A stretch of 64,000 nt of DNA from Bog-756 sp963776225 (GCA_963776225.1 CAVZLL010000004.1:248001-312000); one strand, 5' to 3'; shown: positions 33,404-43,719, counted from the stretch's first letter. The notes: generated by a model from the sequence alone, not told the origin. Program-made: numbers and translations.

Positions 33404-34795
33404 TCACCGGTCGCCCGTGGTCGACGGGACCTGGGGCGCGCCGTTCACTCCGACCGGTGCCTCCGCAGGGCCGACCCCCTGCCCTGCGAGGTCGACGTGC
33501 CCCGCCTCCGCCACCCCGGGGGGTCCCGCCGGACCCGTCGGGGACGCCCGGGTGCGCTCCCAGACCTCGCGGAAGATGACCTGGATCGCGCCCCCGACCG
33601 GGATCGCCACCAGGGCCCCGGTGAGGGCGCCCAGCGAGGAGCCGAACACCCCGCCGAGGTTGGCCCCGACCAGCACGGCGAGGAGCACCCAGAGGGGGTT
33701 CATCTTGACGGCCCGGCTCATCACCAGCGGGTAGATGAAGTGGTTCTCGACGAGCTGGAACCCGATGAACACGATCAGGGCCACGATTCCCGCGCTGGGC
33801 GAATGGAGCGTGGCCAGTGCCACGCTGGGCACGCCGGCGATCAGACCACCGACCAGGGGGATCATCGCCACGAGGGCCACCCAGAGACCGATCACCAGGG
33901 CGAAGGGCACCCCGAGGACGAGCATGGTCACGAAGATCACGATGCCGAAGAGGAGCGAGAGGGCGATGCTCCCGAGCACGTAGGAGGTCACCGAGCGGGA
34001 GACCGTGTGCGAGATCTCCTCGATGGTCCGGCGCAACTCCGGATTGATCGCCCCGAGGAAGCCCCGACGGAGCTGGGGGGCCTCGAGCAGCATGAACAGC
34101 GAGAGGAAGGCGATGGTGCTCAGGGCCAGGATGGTCGAGAAGACCGCCGAGGCCAGGTTGGTCCCGAACGAGAGCGCGGGCTTGCTCAGGCTCTGGGCAG
34201 CGGACTTCAGCCGTGGCGCGTTCTTCTGCACCCAGGTCAGGAGGTGGAGCCGCTGGAGGGTGTGGGCGAGCCAGCCGTGCCCCTTCTGGACCTGGTCCAC
34301 CATGGTCGGGAGGCGCTCCGCCACGTGGGTGAGGGAGTGCACCAGGGGGTAGCCGAACAGTGCGAGCAGGCCGGCGAAGGCGAGGGCGGCCCCGGCGAAG
34401 ACCACGCCCACCGCGCTGCCCCGCCGGAAGCGGTGGCGCTGGAGGAAGACGACCGAGGGGTTGAGCACCAGCGCGATGAACGCCGAGATGAGGATCCAGA
34501 GGATGACCTCGCGGAGGCGCCCGATGAGCCGGTAGAGGACCCAGGTGGCGATGACGACCGCGTCGACGGTCAGGATGGTGCGGAGCGGGATGCCCTTGCC
34601 CGAGGCTGCGGCGAAGAGGCGCTCGCGTCGGGGGGCGTCGGGGCCGACCGATCGGTCGGCGAGCTCGGCGGCGGTCTCGTTGACGACCGTCGTCGCGGCC
34701 TGCGCGGCCGCCGGTGCGGTCCCGCCGCCCGGGTCCGGCGGACCCGGGCCGGACGTCCCGACCGCCCCTCGGGGCTCCTCTCGCGACTCGGCCAC
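33404..34795 (-). CDS. AI-2E/UPF0118-family membrane protein
   Basis: A 463-residue polytopic protein with about 7-8 membrane helices, from the AI-2E transporter family (characterised members export autoinducer or act in ion transport). Family features are ILWILISAFIALVLNPSV, VVFAGAALAFAGLLAL, the segment PFALVIGLWVALVAMIPLVG and HFIYPLVMSRAVKMNPLWVL. The N-terminal ~65 and C-terminal ~45 residues are Pro/Gly-rich and probably disordered. Substrate unknown. A CATGCT box is 6 nt before the GTG. Confidence 0.82.
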   Translation of the reverse strand: MAESREEPRGAVGTSGPGPPDPGGGTAPAAAQAATTVVNETAAELADRSVGPDAPRRERLFAAASGKGIPLRTILTVDAVVIATWVLYRLIGRLREVILWILISAFIALVLNPSVVFLQRHRFRRGSAVGVVFAGAALAFAGLLALFGYPLVHSLTHVAERLPTMVDQVQKGHGWLAHTLQRLHLLTWVQKNAPRLKSAAQSLSKPALSFGTNLASAVFSTILALSTIAFLSLFMLLEAPQLRRGFLGAINPELRRTIEEISHTVSRSVTSYVLGSIALSLLFGIVIFVTMLVLGVPFALVIGLWVALVAMIPLVGGLIAGVPSVALATLHSPSAGIVALIVFIGFQLVENHFIYPLVMSRAVKMNPLWVLLAVLVGANLGGVFGSSLGALTGALVAIPVGGAIQVIFREVWERTRASPTGPAGPPGVAEAGHVDLAGQGVGPAEAPVGVNGAPQVPSTTGDR

Positions 34796-34801
34796 ATCCT
34801 C

Positions 34802-34807
34802 AGCATG
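34802..34807 (-). promoter_or_regulatory. -10-like box of the AI-2E-family gene
   Basis: CATGCT on the minus strand, 6 nt before the GTG at 34795. Confidence 0.35.
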
Positions 34808-34832
34808 GCAGGTCCGGGGGGTCGCGCCGTGC

Positions 34833-34838
34833 CAACAT
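34833..34838 (+). promoter_or_regulatory. -10-like box of the UPF0104 gene
   Basis: CAACAT lies 7 nt before the ATG at 34846, in a 50-bp divergent gap. Confidence 0.3.
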
Positions 34839-34845
34839 TGCGGTC

Positions 34846-36201
34846 ATGGCGCCCGATCCGGGAGACGCGCGGCCCCACCGCCGCTGGTGGCACCGTGGTC
34901 CCTTCGTGCGCAGGGAGGTCCGCCTCAGCGTCGGAACCGTCCTCGTCTTCCTCTTCTTCTTCTACGTGGCGATCCCGCTGCTGGCGAGCCACCGCAGTCA
35001 GCTCGGCGACCTCGCCCACGTCAACGTCGCCTGGCTCGCGCTGGGTGTCCTCCTCGAGATCGCCGCGCTCGCCGCCTACACCCAGCTCACCCACTCGGTC
35101 CTGCCGGCGGGCGGGCCGAGGCGGTTCCGCATCTTCCGCATCAACCTCTCGACGCTTTCGCTCAGCCATGTCTCCCCCGGCGGGACCGCCCCGGGCGCCG
35201 CTCTCGGCTACCGGCTCCTCACCCAGTCCGGCGTGTCGGGGGCCGACACCGGCTTCGCCCTCGGCACCCAGGGGATCGGCTCGGCGGTCGTGCTGAACGT
35301 GATCTTCTGGTGCGCCCTGGTCGGCTTCCTGTTCGTCCACGGGTTCCACGCCCCCACCGGACTGCACGGGCACCAGTCCGAGTCGGGGTCGATCCTGGTG
35401 ATGGTCGCGGCCGGCGTGGGGGTGGTCCTGCTCGGCGCCTTCGGCGGGCTGTTCACCCTGCTCACCCGCGGCCAGCAGCGGGCCAGCCGGATCATCCGGC
35501 GGGTATCGGGCCGGCTCAGCTTCGTCGACCCCGACCGGGTCACGTCGCTGGTCGAACGCCTCGCCCAGCGGTTCGCGGTCCTCACCGACGACCGCACCCT
35601 GCTCCGCACCGCGGTGGCCTGGGCTGCGGCGAACTGGCTGCTCGACGCGGCTTCGCTCTGGGTGTTCGTGGCCGCCTTCGGCCACCTGATCTCGCCGATC
35701 GACCTGCTGACCGCCTACGGGCTGGCCAACATCCTCGCCGCCATCCCCGTCACACCCGGCGGGCTCGGGGTGGTCGAGTTCGTCCTGGTCTCGATGCTCA
35801 CCGGGTTCGGCCTCACCGACGGCCAGGCCCTCTCCGCGGTCCTCGCCTACCGGGCGGTGAGCTTCTGGCTGCCGATCCCCTTCGGCGGACTGGCCTACGC
35901 GACACTCGAGCTCGAACGCAAGGCCACCCTCCGCCGCCTCCGGCTCTCGGCGGCCCGGATGCGGACGAAGGTGGTGACCGGACGCGTGCGCACCCTCGCC
36001 ATGAGGATCCGGGCGCGGGCCGCCCGGACGGTCTCGGACCGGATCACCGGCTCCGGCGTCCCCGGCGCCGCCACCACCCCGTCCCCGGTCGCGGTTCCTC
36101 TCGCGGCTGCGACTCCCGACGGGCGGTCGGGGCCGTCGGCGGCGGAGCGTCCTCCGACCGGGAGCGCCGGTCCGGAGCTCGAGGTGCTGGCACGGCCCTG
36201 A
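34846..36201 (+). CDS. UPF0104 / lysylphosphatidylglycerol synthase-type flippase domain protein
   Basis: A 451-residue membrane protein with about seven helices and the fold of the LPG synthase transmembrane region, but no lysyltransferase domain. Visible family parts are the segment LSLSHVSPGGTAPGAALGYR, ILAAIPVTPGGLGVVEFVL, and AVLAYRAVSFWLPIPFGGLA. These proteins are thought to move lipids or polyprenyl carriers; a partner role with the nearby glycosyltransferase is possible but unproven. The last ~85 residues are Arg- then Pro/Ala-rich and are coded over the antisense end of ppk1. Confidence 0.82.
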   Translation: MAPDPGDARPHRRWWHRGPFVRREVRLSVGTVLVFLFFFYVAIPLLASHRSQLGDLAHVNVAWLALGVLLEIAALAAYTQLTHSVLPAGGPRRFRIFRINLSTLSLSHVSPGGTAPGAALGYRLLTQSGVSGADTGFALGTQGIGSAVVLNVIFWCALVGFLFVHGFHAPTGLHGHQSESGSILVMVAAGVGVVLLGAFGGLFTLLTRGQQRASRIIRRVSGRLSFVDPDRVTSLVERLAQRFAVLTDDRTLLRTAVAWAAANWLLDAASLWVFVAAFGHLISPIDLLTAYGLANILAAIPVTPGGLGVVEFVLVSMLTGFGLTDGQALSAVLAYRAVSFWLPIPFGGLAYATLELERKATLRRLRLSAARMRTKVVTGRVRTLAMRIRARAARTVSDRITGSGVPGAATTPSPVAVPLAAATPDGRSGPSAAERPPTGSAGPELEVLARP

Positions 36202-38386
36202 CCACGTCTCGCTGGCGCTGCAGCGCGGCGAGCGCCTCCGTCCGGAAGTGATCCTGTAGATCGAACCCCAGGCTGTCGGGACCCCGGTCCGGGGCGACCC
36301 GCCGCCAGGTCCCGTCGGCTCCGAGCTCCCATGCGTTCGCCTGGTCGCGGAGCGCGCCCTCGAGCATCGACAGCAGCCGCCGCTGGATGGCCGGATCCTC
36401 GACCGGCACCACCACCTCGACCCGCCGGTCGAGATTTCGCTCCATCAGGTCGGGGGAGCCGAACGACACCCGGAGGGGTCGCCCGTGCTCGCCGCCGAAG
36501 CGGAACACCCGCGAGTGCTCGAGGAAGCGGCCGACGATCGAGCGCACCCGGATGTGCTCCGACAGTCCGGGCACCTGTGGACGCAGACAGCAGAGCCCGC
36601 GCACCACCAGATCGATCGCGACCCCGGCCCCCGAGGCCCGGTAGAGCGCATCGATGACCTCGGGATCGGTGAGCCCGTTGGTCTTGAGCACGATTCGGCC
36701 GTGGGCGCCGGCTGCCGCCTCGGCCTCGATGGATCGGACGATCTCGGCACGGGTCGAGAGCGGCGACACCACCAGGCGTCGGAACCCGGCCTGGACCGCG
36801 CAGCCGGTCAGCAGGTTGAACAGCTCGCCGACGTCGGCGCCGATGGCCGGGTCGGCGGTCAAGAGGCCCACGTCCTCGTAGGTGCGGGCGGTGAGCGAGT
36901 TGTAGTTGCCGCTCCCGACGTGGCAGTAGCGACGCATCTGGTCGCCCTCCCGCCGCACGACGAGGGAGGTCTTCGAGTGGGTCTTGAGGCGGACCAGGCC
37001 GTAGACGACCTGCACGCCGGCCTCCTCGAGGGCCCGGGCCCAGGCGATGTTGGCCTGCTCGTCGAAGCGGGCCTGGAGCTCGACCACCGCGGTCACCTGC
37101 TTGCCGGCATGGGACGCCCGGATGAGCGACGCGACGATCGGGCTGTCGTCGCCGGTCCGGTAGAGGGTCTGCTTGATGGCCACCACGTCGGGATCCTCGG
37201 CCGCCCCGGCGACGAACGCTTCGACCGAGGCGGAGAAGGACTCGTAGGGATGGTGGAGCAGGACGTCGCCTTCGGCGAGCACCGCGAACAGGTCGGCTCC
37301 GGCCGACAGGCGGGGCGGGACGACAGGCGACCAGAGCTCGGGCATGAGGTCGGGACGGTCCAGGCTGTTCAGCTGACCGAGGCCGCCGAGATCGATCGGC
37401 ACGTCGAAGAGATAGACGCTCTCGTCCGGAACGCCGACCTCGGTGATGAGCATCTCGAGCAACTCGGTGGTGATGCCGGCGGACACCTCGAGGCGCACCG
37501 CCTGGCCGAACCGACGCCGGTGCAGCTCGAGCTCGACCGCGGCCGGGAGGTCCTGCGCGTCGTCCTCGTCGACCGAGAGGTCCGCGTTCCGGGTCACCCG
37601 GAAGACGTGGCGCTCGGCGATGGCCATCGACGGGAAGAGGCTCTCCAGGTGGGCGGCGATCACCTGCTCGACCGGCACGAACCGGATCCCGTCGGGCAGG
37701 GCCACCAGGCGCGGCAGCAGGGGGGGCACCTTGACCCGGGCGATCCGCTGGCCTCCCGTCGCGGGGTCGACCACCCGCACGACCAGGTTGAGACAGCGGT
37801 CGGAGATGTACGGGAACGGGTGGCCCGGGTCGACGGCGAGCGGGGTGAGGATCGGGAGGATCCGGCGGTCGAACACCTCGACGAGGTGGCCGCGGTCCTC
37901 CCCGTCGAGGGTGTGCCAGTCGGCCACCACCACCCCCGCCTCGCTCAGCGCGGGTGCCAGGTGGTCGGCGTAGATCCGGCTCTGCCGCCCGACCAGTGCG
38001 GTCACCTGGGCGGTGATCGCCCGCAGCTGCTCTGCCGGGCTCAGCCCGTCCGGCGAGCGGGTGCGCAGTCCGGCTGCGACCTGGTCCTCGAGGCCGGCAA
38101 CCCGGACCTGGAAGAACTCGTCGAGGCCTTCGGTGAAGATGGCCAGGAACTTGATCCGCTCGAACAGCGGGAGGCGACGGTCGGCGGCGAGATCGAGGAG
38201 CCGCGCGGCGAAGTCGAGCCACGAGAGCTCGCGGTTGATGAAGCGACGACCGGGGGGATCGCCGTTGGTGCCGGGGCCGGGTCGGCCGGGGTCGGGCACC
38301 GTCCCCGGCCAGGGGGGCTCACGCCGGAGAAGGCCCCCCGAGCGGGTCACGGCGGTCGATGCCGGTGGACTGAGGGGGGGGTCCAT
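36044..38386 (-). CDS. ppk: Polyphosphate kinase 1
   Basis: Reversible polyphosphate synthesis from ATP. It is 780 residues with the PPK N domain (FINRELSWLDFAARLLDLA), middle domain (DPGHPFPYISDRCLNL) and the two PLD-like catalytic domains. The phospho-histidine is in VRLKTHSKTSLVVRREG, with YCHVGSGNYN and VKQTLYRTG-like VVAIKQTLYRTGDDS. The C-terminal ~75 residues are Arg/Pro-rich and overlap the end of the UPF0104 gene by 158 bp on the other strand. The ATG lies 8 nt after a TACGAT box. Confidence 0.95.
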   Translation of the reverse strand: MDPPLSPPASTAVTRSGGLLRREPPWPGTVPDPGRPGPGTNGDPPGRRFINRELSWLDFAARLLDLAADRRLPLFERIKFLAIFTEGLDEFFQVRVAGLEDQVAAGLRTRSPDGLSPAEQLRAITAQVTALVGRQSRIYADHLAPALSEAGVVVADWHTLDGEDRGHLVEVFDRRILPILTPLAVDPGHPFPYISDRCLNLVVRVVDPATGGQRIARVKVPPLLPRLVALPDGIRFVPVEQVIAAHLESLFPSMAIAERHVFRVTRNADLSVDEDDAQDLPAAVELELHRRRFGQAVRLEVSAGITTELLEMLITEVGVPDESVYLFDVPIDLGGLGQLNSLDRPDLMPELWSPVVPPRLSAGADLFAVLAEGDVLLHHPYESFSASVEAFVAGAAEDPDVVAIKQTLYRTGDDSPIVASLIRASHAGKQVTAVVELQARFDEQANIAWARALEEAGVQVVYGLVRLKTHSKTSLVVRREGDQMRRYCHVGSGNYNSLTARTYEDVGLLTADPAIGADVGELFNLLTGCAVQAGFRRLVVSPLSTRAEIVRSIEAEAAAGAHGRIVLKTNGLTDPEVIDALYRASGAGVAIDLVVRGLCCLRPQVPGLSEHIRVRSIVGRFLEHSRVFRFGGEHGRPLRVSFGSPDLMERNLDRRVEVVVPVEDPAIQRRLLSMLEGALRDQANAWELGADGTWRRVAPDRGPDSLGFDLQDHFRTEALAALQRQRDVVRAVPAPRAPDRRSRSEDAPPPTAPTARRESQPREEPRPGTGWWRRRGRRSR

Positions 38387-38394
38387 CCCGGCCG

Positions 38395-38400
38395 ATCGTA
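38395..38400 (-). promoter_or_regulatory. -10-like box of ppk
   Basis: TACGAT on the minus strand, 8 nt before the ATG at 38386. No PHO-box-like direct repeats were noticed. Confidence 0.4.
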
Positions 38401-38480
38401 TCCCGCGTGGTCCGCGGCCGGCCGGGAGAGCCGGGCCGTCCCGGCAGGGTCACCTCCCTCTCCGTGGGGGCGGAGGCCGG

Positions 38481-38486
38481 TAGGCT
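38481..38486 (+). promoter_or_regulatory. -10-like box of the long SEDS gene
   Basis: TAGGCT lies 7 nt before the GTG at 38494. It decides against the in-frame GTG at 38407, whose extra 29 residues are low complexity. Confidence 0.55.
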
Positions 38487-38493
38487 CCCCGCG

Positions 38494-39903
38494 GTGCCGC
38501 CGCTCACCCAGCGCTCCCGGTCCCGGCGGTCGCGCCGCGGGGTCAAGGCCCGGCGCCGCACCGAGCTCGGCCTCCTGGTCGCGGCAGGGGTCATCGTGGT
38601 CGCGGCCTACAGCCTGATGATCCTCGGCAACACGTCGAAGGTCCCCTCCGACGTGATCCCCCTCCTGCTGGCCATCCTCGCCCTCGGGGGGGTGGCCCAC
38701 GTCGCCAACCGCATCTTCGCGCCCGACGCCATCGCGGTGGTCCTTCCGATCGCCTTCCTGCTCAACGGGCTCGGGTACGTGATGATCCTCCGGATCGACC
38801 TTGCGACCGGCAGGAACTTCGCGCCGCTGCAGGCGGCCTGGACGGCCGCCGGGGTGGCCGCGTACGTGCTCACCCTGTTCGTGATCCGGCGGAGCCGGGA
38901 CCTCGACCGCTACCGCTACCTGCTCCTCGCCTTCGGCGTGGCCCTGCTGCTGGTCCCCCTCGTGCCCCATCTCGGCGCCAACATCAACGGGGCCCGGCTC
39001 TGGGTCCAGCTCGGCAGCTTCACCTTCCAGCCCGTCGAGCTGGCCAAGATCGTGCTCTGCGTCTTCTTCGCCTCCTACTTCGCGGAGAAGCGCGAGCTGC
39101 TGACCATCCCGACCGCCCGACTCGGCAACCGCCTCATCCTCGATCCGCGCCCGCTGGTCCCCATCCTCCTGGCCTGGGGGTTCGCCATCGGGGTGATGAG
39201 CCTCGAGCACGACATCGGGTTCTCGGCGCTGCTGTTCACCCTGTTCATCGGGATGCTCTGGCTGACCACCGGGAGGACCGGGTACCTCGCGCTCGGGCTG
39301 GTCCTGTTCGCCATCGGTGCCTATCTGGCCAGCCATTACTTCTACCAGACCCACGTCCGGGTCGAGATCTGGCTCGACCCCTGGAAGGTCATCCCGCCCC
39401 TCGATCCCGGGGGCCAGCTCCGCGAGGCGTGGTACGCGATGGGATCGGGGGGCATCGTGGGATCGGGCCTCGGCCTCGGGTTCGGCGCCTACAGCATCCC
39501 CAACGTCCGCACCGACTTCATCTTCGCGGCCATCGGCGAGGAGATGGGCCTGCTCGGCTCCACCATGGTGGTCGTGGCCTTCCTGTTGCTGGTCGGCGCC
39601 GGCCTGCGCATCGCCCAAGCGGCCCGCTCCGAGTTCGCCAAGCTGACCGCGGCGGGACTCACCGTCATCATCGGCTTCCAGGCCTTCTTCATCATCGGTG
39701 GCGTCGTCCGGCTGCTCCCGCTGACCGGGATCACCCTCCCCTTCGTCTCCTACGGGGGCTCCGCCCTCATCGCCAACTACGTGCTCATCGCCATGCTCAT
39801 GCGGATCTCCGACGAGGGCACCGCCGCCGCCGACACCGCCGAGCAGACCGAGTACGAACAGGAGCAGGAGCGGCGCCACCGGTTGCTCACCGGCCGTACC
39901 TGA
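38494..39903 (+). CDS. SEDS-family peptidoglycan glycosyltransferase (RodA/FtsW type, long form)
   Basis: A 469-residue SEDS protein with about 12 helices, including an N-terminal pair (ELGLLVAAGVIVVAAYSLMI; IFAPDAIAVVLPIAFLLNGL) like mycobacterial RodA. Core motifs are GARLWVQLGSFTFQPVELAKI, with the key LEHDIGFSALLF aspartate region, the segment RTDFIFAAIGEEMGLLGS and LPFVSYGGSALIANY. It polymerises lipid II into glycan strands. No penicillin-binding partner is adjacent. It is divergent from ppk and convergent with the BFN gene. Confidence 0.87.
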   Translation: MPPLTQRSRSRRSRRGVKARRRTELGLLVAAGVIVVAAYSLMILGNTSKVPSDVIPLLLAILALGGVAHVANRIFAPDAIAVVLPIAFLLNGLGYVMILRIDLATGRNFAPLQAAWTAAGVAAYVLTLFVIRRSRDLDRYRYLLLAFGVALLLVPLVPHLGANINGARLWVQLGSFTFQPVELAKIVLCVFFASYFAEKRELLTIPTARLGNRLILDPRPLVPILLAWGFAIGVMSLEHDIGFSALLFTLFIGMLWLTTGRTGYLALGLVLFAIGAYLASHYFYQTHVRVEIWLDPWKVIPPLDPGGQLREAWYAMGSGGIVGSGLGLGFGAYSIPNVRTDFIFAAIGEEMGLLGSTMVVVAFLLLVGAGLRIAQAARSEFAKLTAAGLTVIIGFQAFFIIGGVVRLLPLTGITLPFVSYGGSALIANYVLIAMLMRISDEGTAAADTAEQTEYEQEQERRHRLLTGRT

Positions 39904-39918
39904 CGCGCCCGGCGCCGG

Positions 39919-40413
39919 TCAGCTCACCGGTGAGCGCGCAGCGCCTCCGGGCTCGACGTCGTCCGGTCCCTCGAGGAGCCGCTGGTCGACGAGGATCGGC
40001 ACCGGAACCGGCTGATGGAGCGCCAGGGTGAGCGCGTCGCTCGGCCGGCACGAGTGGACCGATCGCCCGCTCCTGCCGCGGAGGTCGAGCTCGGCGAAGT
40101 AGACCGCGCCGCGCCGCCCGACGATCCGCACCGCGACCAGGTCGATGTCGAATCGCTGGAGGACCGAGCTCATCAGCTCGTGGGTGAGCGGCCTCGGGGA
40201 CGGGATCCGGCGGAAGGCATGGGAGAGGGCGATCCCGTCCGGGAGCCCGATCGAGAAGGACAGCTGGCGCCGCGGGGTCTCGGTCTCGCGGAGCAGCACG
40301 GTCGGGTGCTGGTTGGGGAGGTCCACCGTGACCGAGGAGACCAGGACCGTGCGCAGCGCGGTCACCGGCGCGGCCGGTGGGCCGACCCCCGGGTCGGTGT
40401 CCAGGTCGCTCAC
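39919..40413 (-). CDS. Bifunctional nuclease (BFN/DUF151) domain protein
   Basis: A 164-residue protein with the BFN/DUF151 fold. The core reads RRQLSFSIGLPDGIALSHAF, RPLTHELMSSVLQRFDIDLV, GAVYFAELDLRG and CRPSDALTLALHQPVPV. Members elsewhere include a nuclease from plants and many uncharacterised bacterial proteins; activity here is unknown. The GTG start overlaps the rodA stop by four bases, so it is co-translated with a cell-wall polymerase, an unexplained pairing. Confidence 0.83.
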   Translation of the reverse strand: MSDLDTDPGVGPPAAPVTALRTVLVSSVTVDLPNQHPTVLLRETETPRRQLSFSIGLPDGIALSHAFRRIPSPRPLTHELMSSVLQRFDIDLVAVRIVGRRGAVYFAELDLRGRSGRSVHSCRPSDALTLALHQPVPVPILVDQRLLEGPDDVEPGGAARSPVS

Positions 40414-41549
40414 CGCGCGTTCCGGTACTGCACGCTGGCCACCAGGCCGATCGCCGCCATGAAGCCGATCATCGCCGATCCCCCGTAGGAGAGGAACGGG
40501 AGGGGGATCCCGGCAACCGGCATGATCCCCATGTTCATGCCCACGTTCTCGAAGATCGAAAAGGTGAGCAGCGCGAACACGCCCGAGCAGATGAGGCGCC
40601 CGAAGGTGTCCTTGGCCAGCTGGGCCACCCGGAGCACCCTCCAGGCGAGGATCGCGTAGACGACCAGCAGGAAGCCCGCCCCGACGAATCCGAGCTGCTC
40701 CCCGACCGCCGAGAAGATGAAGTCGGTCTGCTGCTCGGGCACGTAGGCGAGGTTGGTCTGGGCGCCCTTGAACAGCCCCTGGCCGGTCCAGCCGCCGTGG
40801 GCGATGGCGGTCTTGGCCTGGGTCACGTTGTAGGTGACGTCCTGGCTCGCGCCGTTGGGGGAGATGAAGCTGGTCAGCCGTTGGATCTGGTAGTGCTTGA
40901 CCAGGCCGAGGTTGAGGGCGACGAAGATCACCGCGACCGCCCCGATCACCAGCAACACCAGGTAGCGCCCGGGCATCCCGGCGACCGCCAGCATCACCAG
41001 CAGGATGATCGACATCACGATGGCGGTGCCCAGGTCGGGTTGCTTGATGACCAGCAGGATGGGCAGCGCCGCCATGAGGACCATCCGGACCAGGTCCCGG
41101 AAGTCGAGACCCTCCGGCCGGCGCGTGCAGTAGGTGGCGATGGCCACGATGAGGACCAGGGTGGCGAACTGGGACGGTTGCAGCTGGAGCGGCCCGAGCG
41201 AGAACCAGCGCTGTGACCCGAGCGCATGGGAGCCGAAGGGCGAGAGCACCGCGAGCAGGGCGAGGAGGATCCCGACGTAGAGGATCGTGGCGATCTGCTC
41301 GAGCCTGCGGTAGTCGAAGAGGGCGGCCACGACGAACACCACCACGGCGATCACGAAGAAGGCGGCCTGCCGCTTGAGGTAGTAGTGGGGATCCTCACCG
41401 GCGAGCGCCAGCTTGGCCCTCGTGGCGGAGTAGATCATCACGATCCCGGTGAGGGCGAGCAGCAAGGTGGCACCGAGCAGGACCGGGTCGATCCGGACCG
41501 ACAGATGGCGGGAGCGCGTCGCGAGGGTGTCGGTTGCGTAGGTCACCAT
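40410..41549 (-). CDS. rodA: SEDS-family protein RodA (short form)
   Basis: A 379-residue SEDS glycosyltransferase of the RodA/MrdB type with about 10 helices. Motifs are GSQRWFSLGPLQLQPSQFATL, IKQPDLGTAIVMS with the conserved aspartate, EQQTDFIFSAVGEQLGFVG and LPFLSYGGSAMIGFMAAIGL. It builds side-wall peptidoglycan. The frame is open upstream into aroE; the ATG at 41549 follows a TAGCCT box whose TAG is the aroE stop. It is the second SEDS gene within 3 kb. Confidence 0.9.
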   Translation of the reverse strand: MVTYATDTLATRSRHLSVRIDPVLLGATLLLALTGIVMIYSATRAKLALAGEDPHYYLKRQAAFFVIAVVVFVVAALFDYRRLEQIATILYVGILLALLAVLSPFGSHALGSQRWFSLGPLQLQPSQFATLVLIVAIATYCTRRPEGLDFRDLVRMVLMAALPILLVIKQPDLGTAIVMSIILLVMLAVAGMPGRYLVLLVIGAVAVIFVALNLGLVKHYQIQRLTSFISPNGASQDVTYNVTQAKTAIAHGGWTGQGLFKGAQTNLAYVPEQQTDFIFSAVGEQLGFVGAGFLLVVYAILAWRVLRVAQLAKDTFGRLICSGVFALLTFSIFENVGMNMGIMPVAGIPLPFLSYGGSAMIGFMAAIGLVASVQYRNAR

Positions 41550-41559
41550 CCGGGGACCC

Positions 41560-41565
41560 AGGCTA
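41560..41565 (-). promoter_or_regulatory. -10-like box of rodA, overlapping the aroE stop codon
   Basis: TAGCCT on the minus strand, 10 nt before the rodA ATG. Its first three bases are the TAG that ends aroE. Confidence 0.45.
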
Positions 41566-42498
41566 CCCGGCTGTGGGCGCACCCCCGGGATGACGCGGCG
41601 ATCCCTGTCCACCGACCGCGTGCCACATCTCCTCGACCGGCGCCGCCAGCCCGGTCCAGCGCTCGACCTGGAGGGCGGCCTGATGGACGAGCATCCCGAG
41701 GCCGTTGGAGACCGCCGCCCCACGCAGTCGCGCGGCCTCCAACCACGGGGTCTCGGCGGGGTGATAGACGAGATCGACCACCACCTGGGCGGCGCCGAGG
41801 AGCTCCGGGTCGACGGGCCAGGGCGGCGGTCCCTCGCCCCGGTCGCCCATGCCGAGCGGCGTGGCGTTGACCACCAACCGGCTGGCCCGGGCATCCTCCG
41901 GCCGGCCCACCCGCCCGACCGCCCCGGCCAGGGCCGCGGCGGTCGCCGCACGTGCGGGGGTGCGCCCGACCACGACCACCTCACCGGCCCCCGCGTCGGC
42001 GAGGGCGGCCACCACCGCCCGTGCCGCACCCCCGGCCCCGACCACGAGGCAGCGCTGCCCGGCGGGGTCGAAGCGGTGGGCACGGGCCAACGCGGCCACG
42101 AAACCGGCGCCGTCGGTGTTGTCCCCGAGCCAGCCGGTGTCGGCGGCGACGACGCAGTTGACCGCATCGAGCCGAGCCGCCTGCGGGGTGAGCTCGTCCA
42201 CCGCACGCGCCACCGCCTCCTTGTGGGGCATGGTCACCGAGAGGCCGCAGATTCCGAGCGCACGGGCACCCGAGAGCGCCTCGGCGGCCGATCCCGCTGC
42301 CACCGGGAACCCCACCGAGACGACGTCCACTCCGAGCGCGGCGAACGCGGTGTTGTGCAGCAGCGGCGAGAGTGAGTGGGCAACCGGGTCACCGACCACA
42401 CCGACCACCCGGGTGGCCGCCGAGAGACCGGGGACGCGCCCCGGTGCGGACGCGGACAGGGGGCCGGGGTCATCTGGCGGATCGACGGTCGGCGGCAT
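41563..42498 (-). CDS. aroE: Shikimate dehydrogenase
   Basis: NADPH-dependent reduction of 3-dehydroshikimate, upstream of chorismate used by TrpE and MenF. It is 311 residues from the ATG (a GTG one codon earlier is possible). It has the shikimate site GDPVAHSLSPLLHN, the catalytic lysine in VTMPHKEAV, the aspartate in GDNTDGAGF and the nucleotide loop VVGAGGAARAVV. The final NGLGMLVHQAALQVERWTG is conserved. It follows mltG by 18 bp. Confidence 0.94.
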   Translation of the reverse strand: MPPTVDPPDDPGPLSASAPGRVPGLSAATRVVGVVGDPVAHSLSPLLHNTAFAALGVDVVSVGFPVAAGSAAEALSGARALGICGLSVTMPHKEAVARAVDELTPQAARLDAVNCVVAADTGWLGDNTDGAGFVAALARAHRFDPAGQRCLVVGAGGAARAVVAALADAGAGEVVVVGRTPARAATAAALAGAVGRVGRPEDARASRLVVNATPLGMGDRGEGPPPWPVDPELLGAAQVVVDLVYHPAETPWLEAARLRGAAVSNGLGMLVHQAALQVERWTGLAAPVEEMWHAVGGQGSPRHPGGAPTAG

Positions 42499-42516
42499 CA
42501 CGGTGCAGTCTGCCGC

Positions 42517-43715
<1,199 letters not shown>

Positions 43716-43719
<4 letters not shown>

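Noticed and set aside
39922..39935. Perfect palindrome GCTCACCGGTGAGC near the convergent SEDS/BFN ends
   Set aside because: It lies within the BFN coding end, gives only a 5-bp stem with a 4-nt loop and has no T-run, so it is too weak to call a terminator.
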